A stretch of DNA of 64,000 nt, from contig NC_019873.2 of the NCBI RefSeq assembly GCF_002234675.1, positions 7,341,158 to 7,405,157 on the forward strand. Direction: 5' to 3'. This document shows positions 24,590-47,700 of this stretch, piece after piece. The stretch is from Oryzias latipes (taxonomy: Eukaryota > Chordata > Actinopteri > Beloniformes > Adrianichthyidae). A program made the position numbers and the translations under genes. Positions within the stretch are counted from its first letter, which is position 1, and each line of letters starts with the position of its first letter. Under the pieces are notes generated by a model. The model was given only the letters and a program-made list of their open reading frames with translations. It did no database searches and had not been told where the DNA came from.

Positions 24590-25701
24590 TATTAATCTGC
24601 AACCAAAAAAAAGCACGTCTTATTTTATTATTTGTGTCGAAAAATGTTGCGTGCGTGCGTGTGGAAATGACAGCTCTGTTTGATGTACGACAGAAATTTT
24701 GGATTTACGGTTTTCGTTTCCAGGCAACAGGACGCCCTTGGCTGCTGCAGTGCGACATCGGGGGCGACTCCGCAGAAGAAGCGGCCAGCTTTATGTTTCA
24801 TTTATTTGCATTTATATCTATTCTATTTTTTTAAAACCACAATTTGCTCTTATATCGATATATTTTCCTTTTAAGTGTTTGTTTTTTCGTGTGTCTAAAA
24901 ACCCCAATACGGCCCGTAAAAGCTGAATATTTATGCCAGCTTTTTTAGACTAATGCTGCATTCGCAGAACATCGGAAATACTACATTTTCAAAAGCCCAC
25001 TCAAAGCTCAATATGGTCCTATCAATATGAAAATTAAATCCATATCGTATTGTTCTGTTAATACGGGCTTATAGCGCAACATATAATATTTCAGATAAAC
25101 CATCTTATTTTAACACTTTTTAGGTATGATGACATGAACGCGTCACTATTAGTTGTCGCATCTTTGCTTTGTTGGTATAAAAATTACGAGCTTTCCCTGA
25201 AGGCAGCAGATACTGTCCCGTCCGGCAAAGTTAGCTAGCCTTAGCAACCCATGGAATTACAGCGCAGCATCTTTCCCACGCAATGACGCAAAATATTCCC
25301 ACACTTCCTTGATTCCACGAGACCAGAGTAAGAAATATCCCCGGATAAGTATGCCTTAGTTTAGCTGTTCGAGTGAGTGTTGTGTAGAAACAGTTGATTT
25401 GACCCAAATGCATCTCAGGATGATGAGGAGCCGAGGAGGCTGGCCTGTGAACGCATCACCGCCAGTTTTTCCACAGTAAAAATAATTGCGCACCAGATTG
25501 AAATAGACCAATACATATATACTTATATTTAGTTATTTAAAAAGAAAATAGGTTTCGAATATAACATGCATCATGACAGTTTTGTTAGACATCTAGTAAT
25601 CTCAAGAATAGGACAAAATAGTCTGTAAAACTTTTGGATCTGAGGATGTTTTGTTTTCTTGTAGATTAATTCTGCGTTTTCTCTTGTTTTGGGTTCTGTA
25701 G
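24590..25701. other. pex13-sanbr interval, probable sanbr 5' region
   Basis: Roughly 1.1 kb between the pex13 polyadenylation signal and the first confident sanbr exon. A GTGC/GTGCGT short repeat sits near 24650. The first sanbr exon starts after a splice acceptor at 25699-25701, so an untranslated or short coding exon must lie upstream, but I could not place it. The moderately GC-richer stretch near 25190-25450 is the best place to look for the promoter. Confidence 0.4.
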
Positions 25702-25703
25702 AG

Positions 25704-35646
<9,943 letters not shown>

Positions 35647-36420
35647 GAAGAACTCCTGATCATCTTCAGTCACCCATTGATGGGTCACCGCCGCCCTCCA
35701 CAGCCCGGTTCTGTTTGTGCAGCTGCCGCCGGAAACAGCCCCTGCAGTTGTCCGGCGATGGCTTGAACCCGGAGTCCAGGCCGTCAGGCCTCCCCCTCCC
35801 CTACGGTCCCACATTCGTCCTCCTTCAGTGTTCTCCTGTAGCTCTGAATTGTGACCGATTAAAAGAGAAATGCAACCCAGCTGCTGCTGCCGGTTCCTCC
35901 ACTAGATGGCAGACGATAACCTTGAGGGGCGGTCACCGGGTTCTGAACAATCGCCTTTGCTCTAGTTTGAACATGACCCCCCCCAGCACTAATACTTTAA
36001 CCAGTGGTAGCCAGGACTCAGACTCGGGTTCCAACATCAGGGTTCCTGAGCGGAGCTGGGGGGGTGGAGGGGTGTTACCCAGCTGTTCCCACTTTCTCCT
36101 CAACGGCAGATACCAGGAATGACTGGGGCTGGGAAGGGGTCCAGTTACAGTCGGACTCAGAAGGAAGGCCGAACACACCAAACATCCAGTGACTGACAGG
36201 GGTGCTGAGTCGCCATGGAAACCCACTCAAATTCATCTACAGGAAGTGCTGAGTCTGAAAATTTTTATCCCAAAACATCCGACTAAATATATAAAATAAG
36301 GTTGACGGGCTGGAGCCAGAGTGCCTCCTTCCTCTGCCTGACTTGGGTCGTATCCTTGAATGTGAGAGCGGCGCGTTAGTCGGGATCACTGGCAGGGTCG
36401 CGTTTCACGCCACAGAGCCA
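35647..36420 (+). other. sanbr: Probable sanbr 3' UTR
   Basis: GC-rich non-coding sequence follows the TAA stop. No canonical AATAAA was seen before the minisatellite at 36530, so the transcript end is uncertain. Contains a forward CTCF-like motif at 35899. Confidence 0.35.
35899..35912 (+). promoter_or_regulatory. CTCF-like motif, forward
   Basis: CCACTAGATGGCAG fits CCASYAGRKGGCRC except for its last base. It is in the convergent interval between the sanbr and xpo1 3' ends. Confidence 0.45.
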
Positions 36421-36529
36421 GGACAGACGTGTGAGCGGAAGTGAGCGGACGCCGTCTCAGGATTATGACGGGGCTTTTCATCCTCGGAAGGTTGCCACTG
36501 ATTCACAGTTTAATGCAGAGAAAAGCACA

Positions 36530-36604
36530 GGAGCCAGTGGGATGGGAGCCGGTGGGGCGGAAGCCGATGGGGCGGGAGCCGATGGGGCGGGAGCCGGTGG
36601 GGTA
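36530..36604. repeat. 15-bp GC-rich minisatellite
   Basis: Five tandem 15-base units of the form GGAGCCGRTGGGGCG, with single-base drift. It sits immediately before the truncated MITE at 36615. Confidence 0.8.
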
Positions 36605-36614
36605 GCATCTGCGT

Positions 36615-36748
36615 GAAGATTTCATGTAATCCATGGACACCAGTGAAGATGACAAATCATTGAAGAAAAAAGGTTCAGAGCACTGTCTAGTGGGTCTAGA
36701 TGACCCAACTCCCAATGTTAAAGTACCAAGGATAGCACAAGGGTTACA
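36615..36748. mobile_element. TTAA-MITE, 5'-truncated
   Basis: Starts inside the element at GAAGATTTCATGTAATCCAT and runs through to GGATAGCACAAGGGTTAC. The first third is missing at the junction with the 15-bp minisatellite. Confidence 0.75.
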
Positions 36749-37102
36749 CAAACACTGATTTGTCAAACAGACACAAATACGATTCTATTTAGTTATAAAT
36801 AAAAACTGTTTTCATTTATGAAATTATACTGGAATTATGATGATAAAAATGTGGATTTTCCATCATAAATAGAAAATTATCATTTTGACTCAAAACTACT
36901 CAAATAAATCGGCTCCATGCTCTTTCACTTTCTAGGGATTGATTTGGTTTGATCAGACTTTAGTAAGTTGTCCCTTTTGGTTCTTCACACTTTTACTTGA
37001 AAGGTGGAACAAACTGCAGTCCTGGGGTCAACACAAATAAAAACAGACATTTCCTGACAAGCACAATCAATGGTTTCAGGGGGCGGAGCTTCCCAGGAAA
37101 AC

Positions 37103-37564
37103 AATCATTGACTATCAAAGAACTGGACTGAGTCGATGTGATATCACCTAGAGAAAATGACTTCTGGCTCCACCCACAGGAAGGCAATTCAGTGAACGCT
37201 TCCATGTTGGATCCAGACAACGTCAAAAAGCTCCGATTAGTCGGAATCCTTCAGTCATTTCTATGGCAACCACTCACCAATCCAAAACAAGCTTGTTGGA
37301 AGGCCACACCCCAAAATCTGTCAGACATTTTGAACATTTAACGTGAGACCCCATACTTTAATTGAGGATTCTGATTGGTCAGTTTATAACTTGAATAATT
37401 TGTGCCGATAAAGAGAAAAATATCAAGAGGATTGTTAGTGACTGAGCTGTTTGTTTCTCTATAGAGGTCTATGGGATGTTGGCTTCTTGGAGCCAGCGGC
37501 TACTTCCTAGAACACCGGGGGGGAGGAGTCAGTCAGTCCAGTTCTCTTCTACAGTCAATGGTTA
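37103..37564. mobile_element. Inverted-repeat MITE, copy 2
   Basis: Left end CATTGACTATCAAAGAACTGGACTGAG and right end CAGTCCAGTTCTCTTCTACAGTCAATGG are complementary over about 25 bases with small drift. Related to 655-1080. It lies between sanbr and the probable end of the xpo1 3' UTR. Confidence 0.7.
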
Positions 37565-37599
37565 AAAGCTGGAAAATGATGGAATCTAAACAAAATCAG

Positions 37600-38707
37600 G
37601 GTTATAAAATTCTCAACTTTAATTAGTTCAAAAAGTTCACAACAAAGTAACACCTTAAAGAGAAATCTGCTGTCAGAAAATGGGTGCTCATTTGGATTTA
37701 TACATTCTGTCTTAATTCAACTCGTTGGCAACTAATTTGCTCTCTGGACAAAAAAAGAAAACTTCATCTGGACAGAACTTAATACAAATGGAAAAACAAA
37801 TGCAAAAGTACAAAATTAAATGTAAACCCAGTTTAATCGTTTAAATTTGCTCTAGGACGTAGTGTCTTGAAGCACTACAGCACAGTAAACAATCTAAAGT
37901 GAGGAGAATGCCGAAAGCCATCCGAGTTCAACAGGAGCTGTTAAAAAGATGCCGCCAACCCAGAAGCCATAAATACCTGCGTCATGTCTGAAAACATCCC
38001 ATTAATGAAGGCTCCAAACGGAGCGAGGATCCTCTTAGAGGAAAACGAAACGCTGATGTCGACTAAGCGACAGCACACACACACGCGCGCGCACACCCAC
38101 AACAAAAAAAAAAGAAAAAAAGAAAAACAGCAGAACACAAAGAAAATGTTCCCGTGGTATTAAAGATGCTATACAACTGGGATGATATGCACGCGTTTGC
38201 TTTCCCTTCCTGCAGACGCAGCAGCACCTCGCAGCCTTCATTCATCTTCTGTCAAATTCACATTGTCCCACCTGACCAGGAGGGGGGGCGGGGTCTGAAA
38301 AGACGCCACTCTAGAAGCTTCTATGCCATCTTTACACGCGGTCCGTAGAAAACATCTACACTTGAACCAATGAGCGGACAGAGGGGAGCAGGAAACCAAA
38401 CCGTGGGTCTGAATCTGTAGGTCATCATGCAGATGCGCCATGGAGCAGAGAACGACCAAACATAGATGTGGATTAAACGGGAACACACAAAATCTCCATA
38501 GAAAACGGGGGTTATGTAAAAAGGGGCCACAGGGTGACGCGGTACTCATTTACATAGTATTGACAGGGATTTGGTCAACAGACGTCCACCAGGCTGGCGC
38601 GCTGGGTGGAGGGCGGGCCGCCTCCCGCCGCACAAGTGCCTCTCTGGGTTCGCCACGGTTTGCGTGTTTGTTAGATACTGTACAGGTGGGGGGGAGAGAG
38701 CTGCGGC
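37600..38707 (-). other. xpo1: Probable xpo1 3' UTR
   Basis: About 1.1 kb beyond the xpo1 stop on the minus strand, before the MITE at 37564. An ATTAAA variant polyadenylation signal reads on the minus strand at 37618-37623. A CA/CG dinucleotide array lies at 38073-38099. The extent is inferred from position. Confidence 0.4.
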
Positions 38708-41700
38708 TCAGTCGCACATCTCCTCCGGCATCTCGTGGGGGTTGAGGATCCCCGGCACCGACATCTGGATCTTGTGTTTCTCCTCCTGGGCCTGCCGCAG
38801 CGAGGCTTCCCTCTCCTCCAGGAACAGATCCGAGGTGTCCTCGCCCGCAAACTCCTGCCACACAGAGGAAGAGGGCGCAAGTTGACGGCGTGAATGTGTT
38901 AAAGGCCCACTGCCCACCCATGCATCCCATCACCACGTGTTTACAATTTCTCCCGCTAGCTTACAGCCCCCTCATAACCTCAACCCATCATTAGTGGTGC
39001 AACGAAAATGGTGAGCGGTGTCAACTAAGACGTCCATGGATCTGTTTGTCTATAAGTGGATGATCAGAATGGAGCGGATGTTTTGCAATTTTTAAAAACA
39101 CTTAACCCTTGTGCTCTCTTGTGGAGTCCAGATGACCCCACAAGAGAGCACAAGAGTGATTGATGATTTCCTAATCTTTGGCAGTAATTAGACAAATAAT
39201 GGCTCAAAAATTGGGGGGCAGGTGGTGGGGGCTTTTTGCTATGGGGCAACTGTCCCCCTGTAGCCCCGCTAACCATTGTATTTTCTACTCCATCATCCGA
39301 AAAATACTACAAGAACACGTTAAAAACGCGATTTTCATCAGAGTGGGTGTGTAAGTCCAACAAAAGCATCCGGCCACTTTGTAGGACGACCTTTTCCACG
39401 TGAGAGTTATTTGTGGCAACAGCAGCTAAGCAGCAAGGCATGCTGGGTCTGATAACCTCTGTGAGAAGAGCCAAAGCTCCCGCTTCCCAAACAACAGAGC
39501 TGCAGGTACGCCGAGGCATCCGATCAAAGAAAACAGCCTCCAGACATCCGCTTCTGATCACATCAAAGCTGAGGAGGAAAAGCTGAAGGTCGGCAGACTA
39601 CAACGACAGGAAGCTCACCTTTATCTGGACCAGGAAGTCCCTCAGGTGCTCCTTGAAGGCAGGAATGTCCTGGTTCAGGCTGAACAGCCCCGTCACAAAC
39701 ACCTTCACCTGAGCACTAACAGACAGGAGCACACAGATCTGTTACAGACCACCACCCTAAGGACAGACGCTCTACGCCGTGTTACACGTACTCCTGCAGG
39801 TGGGGGAAGGCAGTCTTCAGCAGGTTGGCTACGTATTCCTGTATGAACACCTGGTTACTGGAGGGGTTGGCGGGGCTCAGCGGGGCTGTGATCTTCCCTT
39901 CTTCTACCAGGTTGAACATGTACGCCAGGATGGATGCGTGCATCGTCAGGCCTGCAGATGCAAACGCACACAGACACGCAAAGATGCGGATAAAGAGCTC
40001 ATTCCACATCTGATCCTCTTCGGAAGATGTTTCCACTTTGGTCTGAAGCCTCACCAGCAGTGTGTGACGTGTCTGTGACCACGGAGAAGATGTGCTGCAG
40101 GATGTCGCAGAAATAGGTCTGGTAGAAGCTCTGAGCGGCCGCTTCCTCCTGGGCCACGTTTTGAAGCAATGTGTAGAGAATCTGCAGACCTGGGTGAGCA
40201 GAACCACTGAGATGACGATCACCAACAACATGATCCCACACATTTCAGCCACAAGCCCAGGAAACAGTCCTGCTGCTTCCGCAGAGTTACAAGAAGAAAG
40301 ACAGACGATGTCTTTCTAAACATGTAAACAATGAATTTTAGAGAGATGTGGAAAAATGTTATAGTTTAACCCTTTTTCAGCGAAGCTTAAACACTATTGT
40401 CCTTCAACCATAAAAATAAAGTTCTATTATGTGAAAAAAGTCATCAATTTACAAAATAATGTAAATTTATGAGCGAGAAAGTCGTCATTTTATAAGAGTA
40501 AAGTCACAATATTAGGACATAAAAGTCATAATTGTACGAAAATGATGTAAATTTGAGAACATTTTCATCATTTTAATGAGGATAAAGTTGCCGTGCATTC
40601 TAACTGCTGTGCGTTTCAGCCTCCGTACCTGTGTCGGCCACGTTCCTCATGGTGTGTTTGAAGGCCCAAATAATGGAGTCCAACACCAGCTTAAACTGGG
40701 CTGGAGGGATGGCCAGGAAAGCAGCGAAGCAGTGCGAGTTCACGGCTTGGAGCAGGTAGAAGAAGTGAGTCCTGTGCTCCGGAAACTCCTCGAAGTTCTG
40801 CTCCAAGAAAGAGAAAAAAGGGCTTCGCTGTCTGCTGGAGTCTCACTTGAACAGAAACATCCACCCGAGGCCCAACAATCTCACCTTGTTGATCATGTTT
40901 AGTGTGCATTCAAAGACTGCGTCAAAGATTTGGGGGATTTCGCTGGTGATGTGACCCCCCAGTTTGTTAACGATGGTTGCCATGGTGCTGAGGACCTCTG
41001 GCTCCCGGGCTGCAGGGACGTTGCGTTGGTAATCGATGAGGACGGCGTCCAGCAGTGGAGGAACAAAGTTTTCCCCAACCTACAGAAAGAAACGGAAAGA
41101 CACAAACATGCCGTCAGCAGGAGAATCGAGCTGTGCTCAGACGTTCCACACGCGGTCCGGCTCTCACCATCTGTGGGTCGTTTGATCGGCTGACCCAGCC
41201 TGAGATCAGCTTCAGTGTCTCTCGTTTCACCGTTCTCATACTCCGGATCAGCGGCTGTTTGGTCACCATCTCGCCTACAACTCAAAAGAGATTTTAGTTT
41301 GAGAAACAGTGCAGGAGCAACAGCTTCAGCTCTGCCTGCTGGAGCTGATCAACAACCTTTTCTCCATCGTTCATTCAGCTCCTTGCTTTATTCCTCCACT
41401 TGGCTTTGAATAAAACATTTGGTTTGTAGTTTTGGTCATATTGGTTTAGTTAACCAGTATCTTTTTTAACACATTTTATTTTGAAAGGGACTTCTGTCAA
41501 AAGTAAAAAAAGTTAAAATTGTTATACAAGTAAAAATCCAGCTTTAAACTTTAAAAAAATGTTTTAAAGATAGGTGTAATAAATGAATGGATTTATGGTC
41601 ATAAAAACTCATATAAAGTGTATTTTTTTTAGACAGGAAGTGGAACTTTCTAGCTCTCGTTCTGGTCAGTAAGCAACAAACCCAAACGGCTCCTTTAGTG

Positions 41701-44700
41701 TTAAAGGTTGTAGACCCCTAATTTATCTGATAGACAAACGTACTCTGATTTAAGAAGAATAATAGTATAAGATATAAAATATAACGGCACAGAAATACCA
41801 GTATTTTAAACTAAGCAGAAAAACAGTCCAAACATGTGAAAGGAAACAGTTTGGGAGCTTCAGCATGGGATTCAGACACACTGCCGCCTCTCACCGTTCG
41901 TCTGGATGGCAGCAGAGATGTTCTCGCTGAGGCACTTGTAGACGTTCAGCATGTCCAGGTAAATCCGTCCCAGCTGGATGACGAAGGGGTGTCCCACGGC
42001 TTTGCAGGCTCTGACGTTGGTCTTCAGGATGCTGCCCAGCTGCTTGACCGTCTCTGGATCCTTCAGGATGTCAACGTTCTGAGCGGGAGAGGCACAGAGG
42101 AGGGATGAACGACCGGGCCGCCTCCGTCACCTAAGCCAGCGACCTCAGCGGCGGCTCTGACCTTGGTGGCTTGCTGGATGATGCTGTCCCACACTTGATT
42201 GGGCAGCAGCATGTACTTCTCGATCAGGTGCTCCTGAACGGCCTGGTCCGTCTGAGCCCCGATCATGTAGCCCACCGCCTCATAAAACGTGTGAACCTGC
42301 GCGCAGAAGGGGGGCAGAGTGGGGCTCCACGTGAGACGGCGTTCCGCTAAGGTGGGAAACACGCCTGCTGTGATGAAGATCTGCTCACCTGCTGAGGCTG
42401 CAGGTCACAGATGATGGTGTTGATGTTGTTTAGGATCTCGTCGATGAACGGCATCACCTCTCCCACCTGCACCTGGATGAAATGGCGCCTGCATTTTTGA
42501 GCGATCTTGATGAAGGTGTCGCATGCCATGTCCTGAACGCCATCGTGGGTTTCTGCTCAGAAAGCAAGGCTCAGTTTCAGCTTTTTGCACTTTGGGCTGG
42601 TGTGTTCAGTTCAAGGTAGGCCTGCACAATATACTGCAAATTTATCGTTATCGCAATATCCAGCTCTGCAATATGCATATCGCAAAAGACGGCGAATATC
42701 GCAATAAATCGCAAACCCAAAATGTGTTAAAACAATCTTCTAGCAGCTTGAAGCATTTAACGAATCAAATAAATCCCTTTATGCTTTGACCAATCAGATG
42801 GACGCCTTCCCATTGTTGACCAATCAGATGGAGGCCTATTATGTTAACCCTGGTCCTGAAAAGCCTCAACCCTGCCTGTTTTCCAGCTCTCCTTAACCAG
42901 CTTGCTGTTGATTGGCTGACTCAAGTGATTTCACATCCTGATTGACTGAACACACCTGATTTTGGTTATCATTATCGAGCAGTTTAGGGAGAATTGGAAA
43001 ACAGACAGGGTTGATGCTCTTGAGGACCAGGGTTAGCCACCCTGACGTTTGTCCCCCGTGTCGATGAGGGTCATTTGGAGTATAATTTTTAAACTGTTGC
43101 AATGAAATGGGAATGATGTTTTTGTTTATTTTTCTATTTGTTTATTTACCGCAAATTTATCGTTATCGCAATATTGATCACTAATATCGCATATCGCAAG
43201 TTTTCCTCATATCGTGCAGCCCTAGTTCAAGGACATCTCCCAGGTGGCAGAGATCAAACACAATCACACAGCAGCACCAAGGACGGTTGAAAAGATCTAC
43301 GACTAGCTCTGTGTTTCCATGTGGAAGCATCACAGTCAAACTCTGGGAGCCTTTGTTCATCTTGAAGCTCTCACCGTGCATGAATTCAAAGAGTTTGTTG
43401 ACCACCGTCTTGAGGAACTTCCAGTGAGCTCTGAGGAAGCGTGGGTACTGGCCCACGATGTACATGATGTTTGAAGCAATGATGGCTTTGTTGTCTTTTC
43501 CTCGCTTCTGCTCGCAAAGACCCAGCAGATCCTGGAAATGAAACCAACAAGATCATCCAGCAGCCGGGACCGCATGGACAAAACCTTTTTTGACGTCTGA
43601 TCACACTTCAGCACCATAGGCACAAAAAACACAAACAAACAGGCTGTGGTTTACAGTCAAATGAGGGTTTTCCCGCAATTTCTTGAAGCTGTGTTCATTG
43701 GGAAATCAACAAACACTGAATAAAGAGTTTTATCCGCTCAAAATGCATTTTCTTCTGTTCAGCCATGTTCCAAAAAAGAGATAAAGTCAATATTGATGAA
43801 CGCCCAAATACAGGAGATTAGCTCCATGGTTTACATTCTTTTGTAACCGTTTATGCAGTTTGTGTCATTCCAGTGGATTCCAGTGAAGAAAAGCGGCCTT
43901 TACAGGAGGGAGAAAAGCGAGGTGAAGTGCCGCTGGCGTAAGGCTGTAAAAAGTAGCTAAAAACTCAGATATTCACCATCTGTTCCCAAAAATTACATTA
44001 TTATGAACATTTGTGATTTCCGAGTTCACAGATTCCTAATTTTTATAAATATAGTAAAGTGTAGTAAAAATACCCCTCAGACACTGTAATGATTGGTCTA
44101 CATTACAGAAAGATGTTGGATTTTAAGTGTATAAACTAAAAAGTGGAATCCACTACTGTCACACAGGATTACTGTAATTTCCAGACTATAGAGCGCACCT
44201 GATTATAAGCAGCAGCCATTACTTTTTTTTAAAGGATAAACCATTCTGTACATACATTAGCATTACATACATACATTACTAATATTAGGTGAATCTCTTG
44301 ATGCTAGCATGGTGGAGAAGCCGCACTGGAAGGTGCTTCTGATGTTTTGGGAGCGTTTTTTAAATTTTTTTGGTATTTCAACAAACAATGAAAAGTTAGT
44401 TTATAAAACAAATCTGTCAGTTCCGATGAAAGGACAGTGAGTGTTTTCTGGTTGTTCCATTTTTATTTAGGTGCTGTGCCTTTATTTACTATCTCCTTGC
44501 CTGCTGGAACTGTAGTCAGTGAAACTTTGAGGAAGGAAAAACTGTGGGAAACATTTTAGGTGATAAATACCATTTGTTTTTGTTTTTTTAATCTTTCTGT
44601 TACGTTATGTCTTGTTGATTCTGATCTACTGTTCTAAATAAACAGGTATTCATGACAACATTTCAATGCATATTTTCATTGTTATAGATCCAGGAAAAAG

Positions 44701-47700
44701 ACAGACATGTAGCAACCATTCATCCATATTAAACAAGGAGAATCATGGTTTGATCTGTGAATTAAATCATGATCTCCACTCATGTAATGATCCACAGCCA
44801 TCTTAGTGCTGTTGCATCACCTGCTTTCCTCACCTTGATGACTGTAACCAGGAACCTCTTCTCATCCTCTTCATGCATGGCTCCACTGATGGACCCGATG
44901 GCCCAGCACAGGGTGTTGAGGTTCTTCCAGGACCACTCGGTTCCGTTCACCTGGTTGTGGAGCTTCTCGGTCATAATGCGCTCCGTGTCCGCATAATCCA
45001 GGTGAGTCAGATAGACTGCAGAGCAGCAGAACTCGTGTCAGTCCCGATGGCTTTTACATTCCATGAAGTTACAAAAGCAGAAAATACTCAGTATCAGCTG
45101 ACAGTTCTCATGTTACATAACAATCCTCCCATCTAACATGGTTTAGCTCAACGCTCCAGTTTTCCTCACATCCACCTTGGAGTGAAAACGGCTTTTTCTG
45201 TTTCCTCGTTTCTGATCCATCTTACCGGCATCTCTTTAGGCTGTGGAAGCAGAGAATTCCCATGTGGACCCAGCACAGAACTCAAAGCCCAATTCCCCTA
45301 AAATATTTAAATAGGACTGTATTTTCCACACTGTAGGGCACACTTAAAGCCTTGATTATTTAGGGAAAAAAAAGGATAAAAAAAGTGTCATATAATCTGG
45401 AGCTCCAGGATCAATTCTGGTTGTGCTTCCTGATGTAGAAGTGATTTTGAGATGTCTGTCAACATGTTTGGTTTGGGTGTTATTATGAATATACGATAAC
45501 GTTGTTAACATGTAGGGCAGTTCTGTTTTTCCGTGTTACTAACCAGGTTGGCAGTTATAGGTATTGTGAATACTCCATCTCTGACTCTTTTGCCTAACTT
45601 AATGAACCTTATAGTTTGGTGTGCATCACATGACATAAGTTCAAAAATAGACCATGTATTGACGGTGCATCAGTGCAGAAGATATGGTACTGTGAATCTG
45701 GCATACATTTGAAGAGGATGGAGAGTACCCACACAAGTTAGTCAATCTTTCATTTGGAAGACAGAAAAATTTGTGTTTATGACAACGAAACAAAAAGATG
45801 AAGTTAAGGAGTCCTGAAAACGAGAGACTAACCTGACTGACTCATTGCTCTGATTGGAACCAACGTTTCTGAACGTACATGAAGTACAACTGTGTTCACA
45901 GAAGAACTCCCTGTACTCCTAATCATCAACTCCACCCAGTTCCATTCAGCTGGAACTTGGCGGCGGCGCGTGTAAAGCTGCACTCGCCATTCCTAGAGGG
46001 GCTGTGGGGTCCACGGTTAAAAGTCCCCTGCTGTGCTGCAGCTCCACATAAACCATCACACAAACCCTCAGGACTTAGAGACGGTCTTCTGCGTTTCATA
46101 CCCAGAGTTTCTCTCATGTTCTTGTAAAGGTTGATGGAGTCTGTGTCCTTCATAAATTCTCTGACCACCTCCCCCTGGTCGTTCTCCACCACCAGCACCT
46201 CCTCCGGCTTGGCCATCCGACTCACCATCAGCAGACGGACCTGCCGTTGAACACACGAGACATTAAACTCAGAAGAGCTCTGAGCTGATTCTAAGACGCA
46301 CTTCTCATTTGAAATCCGTCTTTGGTGAACTTATGTCACACAGGGGTTTGTTGCGGTTTATGAATGAGCACAGAGTAGCAGAAAAGCTCCATGTTTGTAC
46401 CCCGAGATTGATTATTTTTAACAATTGTGCAACTAAAAACCACATCTCTGTCGCTGCAGAAAACTGATTCTTCTGCCAATGAGTTGTGAGAAGTGAAACG
46501 GCTCCACGACATGTGCAGTGCCTCTGGAGTCTACAAACTCTTAACACATTATGGATTCATTTAGGATTATATTGCACCAATAAAGCTGATAGGTCTGATA
46601 GCGTTGGCAGCACCTTGGAGAGCACTGGCAGATAGAGCTGCCTGCGCGGTGGAACGTCGAAGTGCTGGTTCCCGGACAGCAGAGGAGATGTGGACGTGGA
46701 GAACGGACTTTCTCTGTAGAGTTCTGCTGCCAGGTGGTTCCAATACTCCAGACAAATTTTGAAGATCTCGGTCTCCTCCACCTCTGACACGAGGAGCATG
46801 TAGTGGAGAGCCTGAGGAAGCAAGAGATGACAGACAGAAATGAGCGCATAGGAACAGCATTTTTCAGTGTTGTACTGCCACGTACATCCGGGCTGCCCCG
46901 GTTTCCTGAGCGTCTCCAGTCCCACGTGTTAAATATTAGGTTTCTGCCACTAAAAATATTCTGTCCTACCTCCATGAGTGTCTCTCGGAGGTTCAGCCTC
47001 TTCTCGATGAGCTGCCCGTGTTCTTTCAGGAAGGTGCACAGGAACAGGCTGAGGTTCTGGATGAAGTTCTGCTCGTCGTCCTTCCCGTTGGCGTAGGCCA
47101 ACCGGATGTTGGTGTTCAGGGGCAGCATCTGAACGCAGACGCTTCCAAGTTAGAAGAAAACTCTACACCCGAGCCGGACGCGTCTGTTCTGCTGCTCACC
47201 TGCTTGAGCTGACACATGGTGAGGGTGAAGAGCGTGACAAACTGCTCCTCGTACTGGCTGACACTCACACCAGCGATCTCCGTCAGGCACTTCAGCGTCA
47301 CGTTGCGGAACATGGGAACATTCAGGAACTGAGAAGAGGTCGGGCAGTTTTTCAGCGTCTTTGCACTCACACGGGTTATCCACAACCACGAGCAGCAGCA
47401 TTAGTGTCTGCATCCACACCTTGTACACCAGTGTGCTGATCAGCTTGGTTTCAAAGATGTACCCCAGCGGAATCCAATTCAGAAAACGCAACAGGGTCTC
47501 CAGGGTGGCGTGCACAAGCGGGGCATTCTGGGAATTCTCCTGCAGGTAAACCGCAGACACAAACAGCTGAAGAAAGTGCTAGGATGGTAAATTAAAAACT
47601 AAAACACTACAGCACATCACTGCTGCCGATATGATGGCGATTCACGTACCATAACAAACTGGCACAGCTGGAAGATCTGGGAGAATTCGTTGCACATGCT

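Noticed and set aside
39785..39792. Donor GTGTAA after CTGCAGGAGTAC in xpo1 exon 22
   Set aside because: It would give HLQEY then VKVF. The donor GTACGT with acceptor before TGCTCAG gives HLQDAQVKVF, matching the family and the exact total length.
42405..42590. Minus frame overlapping an xpo1 exon
   Set aside because: Shadow of the real exon 42389-42552 in another frame.
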